A stretch of DNA of 10,332 bases, taken from assembly GCA_947628125.1 (NCBI GenBank), contig CANQYR010000030.1:1-10332 (forward strand), written 5' to 3'. Within the stretch, counting starts at the first letter, position 1. Each line of letters begins with the position of its first letter. Below are positions 1-8,600 of the stretch, one piece after another. The stretch comes from an uncultured Bacilli bacterium. Lineage in GTDB: Bacteria; Bacillota_I; Bacilli_A; RF39; UBA660. The notes under the pieces are model-generated. The model was not told the origin of the DNA, did no database searches, and saw nothing but the letters and a program-made list of their open reading frames with translations. Position numbers and translations under genes: made by a program.

Positions 1-78
1 AATGAATGTCAACCTGATAGTGTGATTAGTATAACCATCAGGAATATCACTAATCACACTATCAGGTTGACTTTCACT
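1..78. repeat. Near-perfect inverted repeat at the window edge
   Basis: Bases 8-30 are the exact reverse complement of 49-71 (23 of 23). The pairing extends outward to 1-7 against 72-78 with two mismatches, giving 28 of 30 paired bases around an 18-base loop (31-48). It lies wholly inside the cpaB-like frame, where no terminator is expected, and the outer arm stops only because the window ends. A fold-back (snap-back) chimera at a contig end would produce this. A genuine inversion or hairpin cannot be excluded. Confidence 0.85.
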
Positions 79-414
79 TGATACAACTGTCTCGCTATAA
101 AAGAAACTATTTTGAGGAATGGTCGTACCATACAAAACCTGCTTACCAATAAGCTGATTAGCATTCCTAATAATATTGTTACTCTTACCCAAAACAGTAC
201 TTGAAACCTCCATATAACCAATATCATCAGCCGTAATAACATGCCTAGATGATAAGGAAGTCTTAGCATATGGAATAGTAGTTGGACTAAGCGCCGAATT
301 AACACGCCAAGTATAACCAACATACAAAACTAAAATACCAGCTATCACACATAATATAGTAACAGTATTCTTATTACTTAAAAACTTTTTTAAATTACCT
401 ATAATATTTCCCAT
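1..414 (-). CDS. CpaB/RcpC-like pilus assembly protein with SAF domain, 3' end off the window
   Basis: The frame starts at ATG 414, six bases after a strong AAAGGAGG site (421-428), and stays open for 138 codons to the window edge, so the gene is partial. Residues 17-36 are one hydrophobic segment after a Lys-rich start (inner-membrane anchor). Residues about 46-106 read as a SAF domain: the hallmark VITADDI (59-65), then QLIGKQVLYGTTI (87-99) and PQNSFFY. This order, short N-terminus, membrane helix, SAF, is typical of CpaB/RcpC proteins of Tad/Flp pili, which act at the cell envelope in pilus assembly. A flagellar FlgA or antifreeze-like SAF protein is less likely given the anchor and the pilin-like gene just upstream. 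It follows C2 by 18 bases with no terminator, so cotranscription with cassette 2 is likely. Residues 129-138 are encoded by an arm of the edge inverted repeat and may be artefactual. Confidence 0.8.
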   Translation of the reverse strand, partial: MGNIIGNLKKFLSNKNTVTILCVIAGILVLYVGYTWRVNSALSPTTIPYAKTSLSSRHVITADDIGYMEVSSTVLGKSNNIIRNANQLIGKQVLYGTTIPQNSFFYSETVVSSESQPDSVISDIPDGYTNHTIRLTFI

Positions 415-432
415 TTTTATCCTCCTTTTACT

Positions 433-840
433 CTAATTGCTAGTATTAAGCTCAAGAACAGCATCAACACGGTTAACTATATCAAAAGATGCTGCATCTG
501 AACTAACCTGATAAGAACTACTTTTACTTGTCACTTGCACACTAGCCTTTGGTGGTGATTCATACAAATTATAAAAATCTATATCATAAGTATCCAATTC
601 CGCATTCTCAGAAAAACGTCTGATAAAATTCTCAACAAACTTCTCGCGGTTAATTCGAAGCTCACCACTTTCTCTATAATACCCATAATCAACCGCATCC
701 ACCATCGCTGCCTCAGATATTTCCTTAATTAAGTAATAATCCTGCGTACTAGATGTCGAAACATTAGATATAAGCATCATAACAACTATGACAAACACAC
801 CTAAAGCAATTAACCAATAACCCCAATAAGATTCCTTCAT
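433..840 (-). CDS. Pilin-like single-pass protein C2 (cassette 2), TadE-like or unknown family
   Basis: 135 residues. ATG 840 follows a perfect AAGGAGG (849-855) with 8-base spacing, and that site overlaps the stop region of B2. The N-terminus MKESYWGY leads into one membrane helix (about residues 8-25). Next comes a helical, Ala-rich stretch (ISEAAMVDAVDYGYY) and a predicted extracellular domain with the motifs FVENF-RRFSENA and YESPPK-SVQVTSKS. A short N-terminus, one helix and then a helix-beta domain, next to a cpaB-like gene, resembles small TadE-type or pseudopilin-like subunits. However, there is no clear Gly|x4-Glu prepilin cleavage motif. It is about 92% identical to C1 (11 differences in 135). 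It is the last gene of cassette 2, lying 15 bases after B2 and 18 before cpaB. The role as a pilus subunit or membrane link is inferred from context. Confidence 0.85.
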   Translation of the reverse strand: MKESYWGYWLIALGVFVIVVMMLISNVSTSSTQDYYLIKEISEAAMVDAVDYGYYRESGELRINREKFVENFIRRFSENAELDTYDIDFYNLYESPPKASVQVTSKSSSYQVSSDAASFDIVNRVDAVLELNTSN

Positions 841-855
841 TTTCTAAGCCTCCTT

Positions 856-3800
856 TTATTTCCAAGATGGTCCAATAGCATCAGTTCTGCTTAAGCAAGA
901 ACCATCAGTACAATTACTATCAACTTCTGTCCATAACTTAAACTCTGTATTTCTCTTAACCTCTTCAAAATACTTGCCATTGCCTTCTTCCAAGAATTTA
1001 GAAGTACACTTAACACTATAATCAATACCATTATAAGTAACTTGCTCACAAGATAATGCATTATCACCAGTATCAGTTACAGTATTGGCGTAAGTACCAA
1101 CTGCCTTATCATACTTTCTAGTCTCTTGCATTGTCGTACGATTCAAATGATAAGAATACTCAGCTTCTACATAAGCATTATCACCAGTCTCCTGAATCTC
1201 AGCAATCGTCTTCTTAGCCTTATCAGTTGTCCAGTTATATCCTTCCTCACGACAAGAATCAGGATTCTCATCACAAGAATTAGGGAATAAATTATTTAAC
1301 GTAACAGTTCTAAACGTAAAGTTGTTCTTCTCACCATCAAAGATACATGTCTTACATGAAACATTACAATTACCATCTGGACATTCATCTTCATCATAAG
1401 AACAATTATCACCAGCGCACTTAAATACACAAGATGGACAATTGTTAACATAAGCACAAACATAAGAATCACTCATTGGCTCAATGGTATCTGGACCAGA
1501 TTCATTTTCATTTAAACTACACTTACTACTTGGTCTTAACTTAACATACTCTGTCAAAACACTCTTCTTATTATTTCCATCTTCATTATCAATCAAACGA
1601 CCTAAAACATCACTATCTTCACCAGTCTTACTATTAGACTGACCAATATTGGCAAAAGATAACTTGAATGGGAACACACCCTTATTTTCCCTTAAAGGAA
1701 CAGGTAAAGCATCATCAGGAAGTCTTGTCCATAAACAATCTTTTCTAGTTGTACATTCTGGAGCCTTAACTCTAATCGTACCATATTGAGTATAAGTTGA
1801 AAATTCCGCATTAGGTGAGAAAGTAGCTGCATTCGTCTTAACTTTCTTTACCCATTTAGTCGTATAAACACTAGCTTCATGATCAGCACTACAACCATTT
1901 ACATCACAAGAAACATACTTCTTTGTCTTAACTAAACTTGGATCATTAGGAACTTGATTATCACTAGCATTAACCGCACCAGAAGTACATTCATACTCAG
2001 CATTAGTCTCGCCAGTACAATAAGTATTACTAATTACCTCAGCTTCCTTATTCTTCATATCAAACGTTCCATCAACAAGATTTTGATAATCTTCATTATA
2101 TGTATAACTAATAACCGGATCAAACTTCATATCATTTGTCCAACCACTAGTACAACTATTAAATTGATTAATAATTAACTGTTGTTTATTAACTAATTCC
2201 TCAATCTTACTCTTTAAACTACTAGCACTGCTTTCAAATTCAGCTTTCGTACCAACTAAACTACCCGCTGCTAAGCCACTAGATGCCCCAGACTCATTAT
2301 AAGTTTGATAACTAAAATGATACTCTTCGCTGTTACTATTAGCAACACTTGCAGCCGCTACATACTTACTATACTCATTATAAGCTTCAACTAACTGCTT
2401 ACTAACATCACTTAAATCCTTATTAAATGACTCCTCATCAATTGGCTCATCAGGATTAGCAGAACCACTTACATAACAACTTCTCGTACCACTAATCTTA
2501 GCAGACAAAGTGAAATATCCACCACTTTGACTATACCTTGCTGTTGGTACAGTAAACTTATAATCTTCTTCACACCATACCTTACAATATGGATTATCCT
2601 TTAACTCATTTAAAGCCTCATAAGAAGTACCAGTTTGGTCATGACTATCAATAACACAACTCTTAATTAAATTAGCATCAGGATTACAAGAAGTAGATTT
2701 TTTATTTATATCACTAATACCACCAATTAAACTACTTTCCGTATCAAAATCATTACATGTACTAGGTAAACTTACCACCGCATTACAATTAGGACACTTA
2801 TCATGATACTCATCACACTCTGGACCATTAGGATTTTCATCACATTTTTCCTTCAAATCAGGGCATAAGCAATCCTCAACATATTCCTCTTTACTGCAAA
2901 TCTCACCACCAGTATCCGGTGTTATTTCCTTACAATAATAATGATCAGTACCACTTTCCTCAGGCGTTTCACAAACATGTAAACATTCATCCTTAAATGT
3001 CTCATAATCAACTGGTTTACCATCTGGATGTTTAGATGCATCACCATAATACTCATCGCCTATTTTTTCACAAGTGTAAGTCTTATGACAAGTAGAACTA
3101 TCAGGACATGTATAATGATCAGTTTCCTTCGCTCTTGGATCATCATAATCAAAAGTTTCAGTTACAGTCTTGCCATCTACTTCCTTAGTAACAATATATT
3201 TACCAGTATACTCACCATCTACCTTCTCACATTCACAATCACCAGGCCAATCAACATTGACCTCAGTTTGAATGTAAAAGGAATTATTAAAATTCTTAAC
3301 CAACAACATCTTTTGATAATATCCAGGTGACGTTGGATTAACATACATCATATGTGCCGTAGGCGATCTTTTATCAGCATAAGCAGTTGTAATTTTCATA
3401 CCAAACTTAATATTGGCCTCATTAGCAGCATTTTCATTACCATTCTTGGTATTAACTACAACCGTAAACCTTGCTTGATTACCCTCTTTTTTAATTGTTA
3501 CATCACTCTTATTACAACTAAAGCCAAAATTAGCTTTATCACAAGTAACATCAAAAGCATTCCAATCAATATATTCAGGTGCTCTAGCATCATCATACTT
3601 AGGTTTCATAATAAAAGTTACAGTTGCTTTATTACCATCTTGTTCAGTAGAAACATGTTCAAATTTCCACTCATCAGTCCAAATGATACCCTTTTTAACT
3701 AACTTTTCATAAGTAGTTTGTTTATGCAAAATCCGATCACCATACTTGGCTGCATAATTAGAAACTTCCATAGCAATCCTAACATAAGCATCATTTTGAT

Positions 3801-4359
3801 TCCATTTTGTTTTTCTATTATTCCATTGATAAGAATATTTATCATTATCAACATAATCGTAAGTAGAGCCTAAATCTAATACACCATACTTAGCCTCTAA
3901 CCATCTAAAAGTAATTGTACCAATAGCTCTACTTTTAACAGTCGTATCACCTGTTATAACACCACGTTTAATTAACTCTTGATAAGCAATAGTCAAAGCT
4001 ACATCCAAAGCTTGATTTGAACCACCCGTTGGATTAACAACCCGCTCACAATTACGATAAGCACCAGGTGATAAACCACTATGCTTACTAGGTGCCATAC
4101 AAAAAGTTTGTCCATACTCCTTACCATTTAAATAAGCATTATAAAAATTAATAGTATGATTACTTACAGATATATTACTTCTGCCACCTTCAGGAGTAAT
4201 CTGTAAAAAATACCTATTATTAGGACAATTATAAGAAGTCTTAGCTGTCGCCTTAGTAACATTAAAACATGTCTTACCAGTAGGACACTCTGCCTTAACA
4301 TTAACTAATCCAAACATAAAAACAGCTACTAAAACAATTAAATAATTAATTTTTTTCAT
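856..4359 (-). CDS. Giant secreted cysteine-rich surface protein B2 (putative adhesin)
   Basis: 1167 residues from ATG 4359. I do not recognise a characterised family. This start is preferred over ATG 4374 because it begins a classical signal peptide (MKKINYLIVLVAVFMFGLVNVKA, cut before ECPTG), matches B1 (MKKRWLI) and has GGGGGGA six bases upstream. Regions: residues 24-370, an N-terminal domain with TFCMAP (Cys87) and ALTIAY (121-126) that faintly recalls thioester domains, but without their glutamine motif; 375-440, two CxCE/DG-YTG-like repeats; 459-535, dense cysteines; 535-630, beta-rich region with CKVWCEEDYKF and SGGYFTL...TRSCYV; 645-735, helical; 740-1010, FPFKLSFANIGQ, GRLI and a Cys cluster CAYVNNCPSCVFKC; 1015-1167, TFRTVTLNNLFPN and the final IGPSWK. 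It has about 51 cysteines, no LPXTG motif and no C-terminal helix, so retention must depend on partners. A2 lies directly upstream and C2 15 bases downstream. Confidence 0.88.
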   Translation of the reverse strand: MKKINYLIVLVAVFMFGLVNVKAECPTGKTCFNVTKATAKTSYNCPNNRYFLQITPEGGRSNISVSNHTINFYNAYLNGKEYGQTFCMAPSKHSGLSPGAYRNCERVVNPTGGSNQALDVALTIAYQELIKRGVITGDTTVKSRAIGTITFRWLEAKYGVLDLGSTYDYVDNDKYSYQWNNRKTKWNQNDAYVRIAMEVSNYAAKYGDRILHKQTTYEKLVKKGIIWTDEWKFEHVSTEQDGNKATVTFIMKPKYDDARAPEYIDWNAFDVTCDKANFGFSCNKSDVTIKKEGNQARFTVVVNTKNGNENAANEANIKFGMKITTAYADKRSPTAHMMYVNPTSPGYYQKMLLVKNFNNSFYIQTEVNVDWPGDCECEKVDGEYTGKYIVTKEVDGKTVTETFDYDDPRAKETDHYTCPDSSTCHKTYTCEKIGDEYYGDASKHPDGKPVDYETFKDECLHVCETPEESGTDHYYCKEITPDTGGEICSKEEYVEDCLCPDLKEKCDENPNGPECDEYHDKCPNCNAVVSLPSTCNDFDTESSLIGGISDINKKSTSCNPDANLIKSCVIDSHDQTGTSYEALNELKDNPYCKVWCEEDYKFTVPTARYSQSGGYFTLSAKISGTRSCYVSGSANPDEPIDEESFNKDLSDVSKQLVEAYNEYSKYVAAASVANSNSEEYHFSYQTYNESGASSGLAAGSLVGTKAEFESSASSLKSKIEELVNKQQLIINQFNSCTSGWTNDMKFDPVISYTYNEDYQNLVDGTFDMKNKEAEVISNTYCTGETNAEYECTSGAVNASDNQVPNDPSLVKTKKYVSCDVNGCSADHEASVYTTKWVKKVKTNAATFSPNAEFSTYTQYGTIRVKAPECTTRKDCLWTRLPDDALPVPLRENKGVFPFKLSFANIGQSNSKTGEDSDVLGRLIDNEDGNNKKSVLTEYVKLRPSSKCSLNENESGPDTIEPMSDSYVCAYVNNCPSCVFKCAGDNCSYDEDECPDGNCNVSCKTCIFDGEKNNFTFRTVTLNNLFPNSCDENPDSCREEGYNWTTDKAKKTIAEIQETGDNAYVEAEYSYHLNRTTMQETRKYDKAVGTYANTVTDTGDNALSCEQVTYNGIDYSVKCTSKFLEEGNGKYFEEVKRNTEFKLWTEVDSNCTDGSCLSRTDAIGPSWK
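3043..3237 (-). repeat. Two Cys/Asp-Gly repeat units in B2
   Basis: Residues 375-439 of B2 hold two related units, CECEKVDGEYTGKY and, 55 residues later, CEKIGDEYYGD. They correspond to the first and last of four units in B1. The second unit is degenerate. Confidence 0.6.
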
Positions 4360-4365
4360 TTTAAA

Positions 4366-4372
4366 TCCCCCC
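4366..4372 (-). promoter_or_regulatory. Ribosome binding site that decides the B2 start
   Basis: The minus strand reads GGGGGGA six bases before ATG 4359. It is purine-rich but not a canonical AGGAGG. It lies within the first codons of the longer frame starting at ATG 4374 (TAATG overlap with the A2 stop), which has only a weak GGTGA upstream. The signal peptide fit also favours 4359. Confidence 0.5.
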
Positions 4373-4373
4373 A

Positions 4374-5090
4374 TTAAAATTTCACCGTTTTATTTTTCAT
4401 AATTACCACAAAAATTGCTGTGATAAGCGCTATTATAACACCAAATGCGCCAATAATAAACCATATATTTGGTTTATTATCATTTTCTTTGGTATTATTA
4501 GTACTTTCTTCTTCATTACTAGCTAAATAATCTTCCATCAATTTAGCCTCATCAACATTAATAGTTGTTGTCACATACCTTTGACAATAATACTCACTAC
4601 TATTTAAACAATAAATACGATCAGAAAGCTGATTATACATTGGCGTTACAACACTTGTTGTCCGAAGCTCCTTATCCATACATGAACTATTATTAGAATA
4701 CAATTTAACATTATAGGTTCTAATCTTATCAATATCTGGAACATTATAAACATAAACACCATTATTAGTATCACTAGCATGAATAGTTTGTAAAACATTA
4801 TCATCAGTATTTTCTAACGTTGCATAAATATTATCAGTAATATTTAAAATATTTAACTTCACAACATCTATCACAACATAACCATTATCAAGACCATGAA
4901 CGTCATCAATATTTATCTCGGGATGCAAAGTTCCATTATTATCCATAACCGCTTTTCCCATTTCATAATTAGCACTAACATTAGCAGCTGCCGTATCAAG
5001 CTCAATTAATGTTTTCCCATCACAATCAGCTTTAGCTACTAAAACAAAGCTAAAAATGGCAAGTAAACACACAACAAATTTCCCTTTCAT
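4374..5090 (-). CDS. Secreted, C-terminally membrane-anchored protein A2
   Basis: 238 residues, family not recognised. A signal peptide (about residues 1-21, KGKFVVCLLAIFSFVLVAKA) precedes an extracellular, probably beta-rich domain. C-terminal residues about 208-231 form a membrane helix (IWFIIGAFGVIIALITAIFV) followed by a basic tail, which gives a type I topology with the domain outside. A low-complexity Asn/Glu/Thr stretch just before the helix (EESTNNTKENDNK) looks like a wall-spanning spacer. Shared with A1: DTAAANV, HPE, DNIYAT-EN-DDN--QTI, NGVY-Y, YSNN--C, TPMYN, YCQ-YV and four conserved cysteines outside the signal peptide, suggesting two disulfides. ATG 5090 has GGTGA four bases upstream, downstream of its own promoter (5118-5146). 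Its stop overlaps the alternative B2 start (TAATG), so tight coupling to B2 is likely. No LPXTG is present, so it is anchored in the membrane and not sortase-linked. A docking or assembly role for B2 is inference. Confidence 0.85.
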   Translation of the reverse strand: MKGKFVVCLLAIFSFVLVAKADCDGKTLIELDTAAANVSANYEMGKAVMDNNGTLHPEINIDDVHGLDNGYVVIDVVKLNILNITDNIYATLENTDDNVLQTIHASDTNNGVYVYNVPDIDKIRTYNVKLYSNNSSCMDKELRTTSVVTPMYNQLSDRIYCLNSSEYYCQRYVTTTINVDEAKLMEDYLASNEEESTNNTKENDNKPNIWFIIGAFGVIIALITAIFVVIMKNKTVKF

Positions 5091-5117
5091 TTCATCACCA
5101 ATCCAATATCTGCCACT

Positions 5118-5146
5118 ATTGTACCAAAATATCCTTTATTTTTCAA
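5118..5146 (-). promoter_or_regulatory. Promoter for cassette 2 (A2-B2-C2-cpaB)
   Basis: The minus strand shows TTGAAA (5141-5146), a 17-base spacer and TACAAT (5118-5123), close to the housekeeping consensus. It lies between the terminator after C1 and the A2 start. The predicted transcript start is near 5111, giving a leader of about 20 bases. Confidence 0.75.
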
Positions 5147-5170
5147 TCCTATTTCACCACAAAAGAAACA

Positions 5171-5198
5171 AAAAAAAGTTACGAAAATAACTTTTTTT
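5171..5198 (-). terminator. AT-rich hairpin terminator after C1
   Basis: An 11-base perfect inverted repeat (AAAAAAAGTTA, loop TTTTCG, TAACTTTTTTT) begins at the C1 stop codon, and the transcript ends in a run of eight T. The stem holds only one G-C pair, so termination may be partial and allow read-through into cassette 2. The symmetrical A and T tracts could also act in the other direction. Confidence 0.6.
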
Positions 5199-5604
5199 AA
5201 ACTGAACTATTTAACTCTAAAATCGAATCAACGCGGTTAACTATATCAAAAGATGCTGCATCAGAATTAACCTGATAAGTACTACTTTTACTTGTCACCT
5301 GCACACTAGTCTTTGGTGGTGATTCATACAAATTATAAAAATCAATTTTATAAGTATCTAAAGACGCATTCTCAGAAAAACGCCTTAGAAAATTCTCAAC
5401 AAACTTCTCACGGTTAATCCGAAGCTCACCACTTTCTCTATAATACCCATAATCAACCGCATCCACCATCGCTGCCTCAGATATTTCTTTAATTAAATAA
5501 TAATCCTGCGTACTAGATGTTGAAACATTAGATATAAGCATCATAACAACGATAACAAAAATACCTAAAGCAATCAACCAATATCCCCAATAAGATTCCT
5601 TCAT
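5197..5604 (-). CDS. Pilin-like single-pass protein C1 (cassette 1)
   Basis: 135 residues and near twin of C2. ATG 5604 has AAGGAGG (5613-5619) eight bases upstream. The layout is the same: MKESYWGYW, a membrane helix (about 8-25), the Ala-rich segment ISEAAMVDAVDYGYY, then a small extracellular domain. Differences from C2 are conservative (for example V15I, I73L, A99T) except E81S and D86K in one surface stretch. Many DNA differences are silent, so the protein is under purifying selection. It is the last gene of cassette 1, starting 14 bases after the B1 stop, and its own stop lies at the edge of the terminator stem. The pilin-like or TadE-like reading rests on topology and on the cpaB-like gene at the end of cassette 2. 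No standard prepilin peptidase site is visible, so it could equally be a non-pilin membrane linker. Confidence 0.85.
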   Translation of the reverse strand: MKESYWGYWLIALGIFVIVVMMLISNVSTSSTQDYYLIKEISEAAMVDAVDYGYYRESGELRINREKFVENFLRRFSENASLDTYKIDFYNLYESPPKTSVQVTSKSSTYQVNSDAASFDIVNRVDSILELNSSV

Positions 5605-5618
5605 TTTTTAAGCCTCCT

Positions 5619-8600
5619 TTATTTCCAAGATGGACCTATTCCTAAAGTCCGATCCAAACAACTACCATTATTACATTTACCTACACTAGGATCAGTCCAT
5701 GATACAAATTCCGTATTTCTCTTAACCTCTTGGAAATACTTGCCATTACCATTATCCAAGAAAGTTGAATGACAATTAATATGATAAGTAATATTTGGAT
5801 TATCTGATCCACTATAAGAAACTTGCTCACACTTTAAAGCTGCTTCACCAGTATCAGTTACCGTATTGGCATAAGTACCAACTGCCTTATCATATTTTTT
5901 AGTCTCTTGCATATCAGCACCAGTAACAATATAAGAATACTCTGCCTCCACATAAGCAGCAGAAGCCGTCTGCTCAATCTCACTTAAAGTCGTCTTACCT
6001 TTTTCCGTTTCCGACCAATTATAACCAGTATCCCTACATTCAGCTGCCCCTTTATCACAAGAATTAGGGAACACATTATTTAAAGAAACCGTTCTAAAAG
6101 TATAATTAGCCTTATTACCATCAAATATACAACTCTTACAACTAACTGGACAATGATTTTCATCACAACCTTCATTTGGATCATCATAAGAACATCCATC
6201 TGGACCACAAGTAAACTTACAATTGTCACAATTATTTATGTAAGCACATACATAACTACCATCCATCGTTGGCGTAATTTCCTTATCACCATTAGCCGAA
6301 CATGTACTATTTTTATTATAAGCAGTTAATACACTATTAGTTGTGCCTATTAAACGTCCCAAACTACCATTACTATACTGACCAATATTTTTGAAAGTAA
6401 ACTTAAATGGAAATGCTCCTTTACCAGTACTTAACTCAACAGGAAGAGCCTTATCTTCAAGATTAACCCACACACAACTAGCATTACCACGGCAATTTTC
6501 CGCGCCAACTTTAACCGTTCCATAAGGAATATAAGTTGAAAATTTAACATTTGGCTCATAAGTTGCAGAATATGAAACACTCTTTAAAATCCAATTAGCA
6601 TTTAACACATTCTCACTTTGCTTAGTACATGAAGAAGTAGTACAAGTTACATAATCTAAACTCCTTAACATACTACTTGGCACAGCATTTGAAGAAGTAG
6701 TTGCACTTTGACCAAGACAATTAAACTCATCATCTGTATCACCATTACAATAAACATTATTATTTGAACTACTAGATGACGTTTGCTTAAACTTTTGACT
6801 AGCAGCATCAATAACATTCATATAATCCTCACTATAAGAATAAGTAATATCTGGATCAAACTTCATATTATTACTCCAAGAATTAGAACAACGATTATAC
6901 TCATCTATATAATTTTTAGATAAATTTCTATAATGATTCAAACTAGATAAAGCACTACTAATATAAGATTGAATTGAGTTATAAGAAACCGAAGCCGAAG
7001 TACTTGTAGTACTCATTCTACCAGTAGATAAATTAAAATAACTATAAGAGAAAGAAACGGATCTAATAACTTCATTAGGATCAATCTCTTCTTTAGGTTC
7101 ACTACTTTCCTCTCCTTCTTCGCCTTCTTCTTCAACCTCAAGTTCTAAAGGTGGTAGCGAAGCAAAAGCACTACTAGCAGCTGACCACATCGAATAACTA
7201 TTAAAAGCACTTACAACCGCACTATTGGCACTATCAAGATCCCTTAAAAATTTATCATTATCAATTGAAGACTTAGGATTATCTGCTCCACCAACATAAC
7301 AATTACGCGTCGCACTAATAGCAGTTGCTAAAGTAAAATATCCTCCACTTTGCGTATAAGTAGCCGTTGGAACATTAAACTTATAAGACTCTTCACACCA
7401 TACCCTACAATAACGATTACCACTAAGTTGTGAAGTATCCTCAAAAGTATTACCAGCTTCATCTTTACCATTTAAAACACAATTCTTAACCTTATTAACT
7501 TGATTATTACAAGCAGTTGCCTCCTTATTTATATCACTAATACCACCTGTTATCTCACTATCAACATTAAAATCATTACATGTACTAGGTAAAGTTACCG
7601 AAGCAGAACAAGCATCAGAACACTTTTCGTAATATTCATCACATGAAGTAGAACTAGATAAACATTGTTGTTTCAAAGATTCACACAAACATTCTTCCTC
7701 ATATGTTTCTTTATCACAAACCTTACCATCACCCTTACCAGGAGATGTCTCTTTACAATAATAATTGCCATCTGGATTATCAGAAGGAGTCTGACAAGAA
7801 TGGAAACATTGACTCAAATAACCAGCTTCATTAGTTTCAACTCCATCCCTACCATAATACTTACCATCTACATAAGTACAAGCAATAATCTTTTCACACT
7901 TATCATTACAGCCAAATTTAGATTTCGTAGCCACATCATTATGATCAATAAAAGTCTTATTACCTAAACTATCTTTATAAATATAATTACCAGTATAATC
8001 CCCATCTGCATCAGTCTCACAATAACACATACCATCAAGACAATTATCAGGACAATTATATTTTTGCTTATTAACTGTATCAGTTAAAGGAAACTTTATA
8101 GGTGAACCACTAGAAGGTGTATAAACATAATTACCAGTATAATTACCATTACTATCAATCTCACAAACACATTCATCTTTCTTATCACAAGTATCTATTG
8201 GACAATTATAAGCCGCAGCTCTAACCTTATCATCCTTGTCAAAAGTAATTTTAAACGATTCCTTAACCCCATTTTTATGATAATTACCAGTAACTCTATA
8301 ATTACCAGTATAGCCACCATCAGAATCAGTCTCACAATAACATTTACCATCATAAACTGGTACTGTAAAAGGCACATCTGTTGATCCATGTATTTTATCA
8401 GTTAGAAAAATAACCATCTTTTGATAAGAACTTGGATAAGCCGTTGAAATGCTATCCATCTGAATTATACGGCCATCTGTATACCTTGGATCATACTGAC
8501 TAGTTGTAACAGTTAAACCATATAACTTACCATCTGCTGCCGCTTTCTTTGCCTGCTTAAGTGTTACCCCATTCTTCGAAATATTTACCTTAAATACGCC

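Larger units (their letters stand above)
433..5090 (-). repeat. Tandem cassette copy 2 (A2-B2-C2)
   Basis: Gene order, orientation and protein architecture match cassette 1 (5197-10219) gene for gene. The C genes and the B 3' ends align at a constant offset of about 4764 bases and include a 68-base identical run (656-723 against 5420-5487). The rest is related only at protein level. Confidence 0.9.

Noticed and set aside
54..323. Minus-strand 89-codon frame
   Set aside because: It lies out of frame within the cpaB-like gene, which has a SAF domain and a strong ribosome site.
1954..3702. Open frames on the plus strand at 1954-2178, 3028-3330 and 3352-3702
   Set aside because: They lie antisense inside B2, are low-complexity Ile/Ser/Thr-rich, and lack homology or a convincing ribosome site.
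7568..7591. LPSTC in B1 (LPXTG-like; same in B2)
   Set aside because: It is internal, has Cys in place of Gly and no following hydrophobic helix and basic tail, so it is not a sortase signal.
7665..7967. Plus-strand open frame antisense to B1
   Set aside because: Composition is a shadow of the AT-rich coding strand (Ile/Thr-rich), with no supporting signal.
7851..8342. Possible CRISPR or non-coding repeat array
   Set aside because: The periodicity is at protein level with unequal spacing (57, 48, 49 residues) and no conserved DNA repeat.
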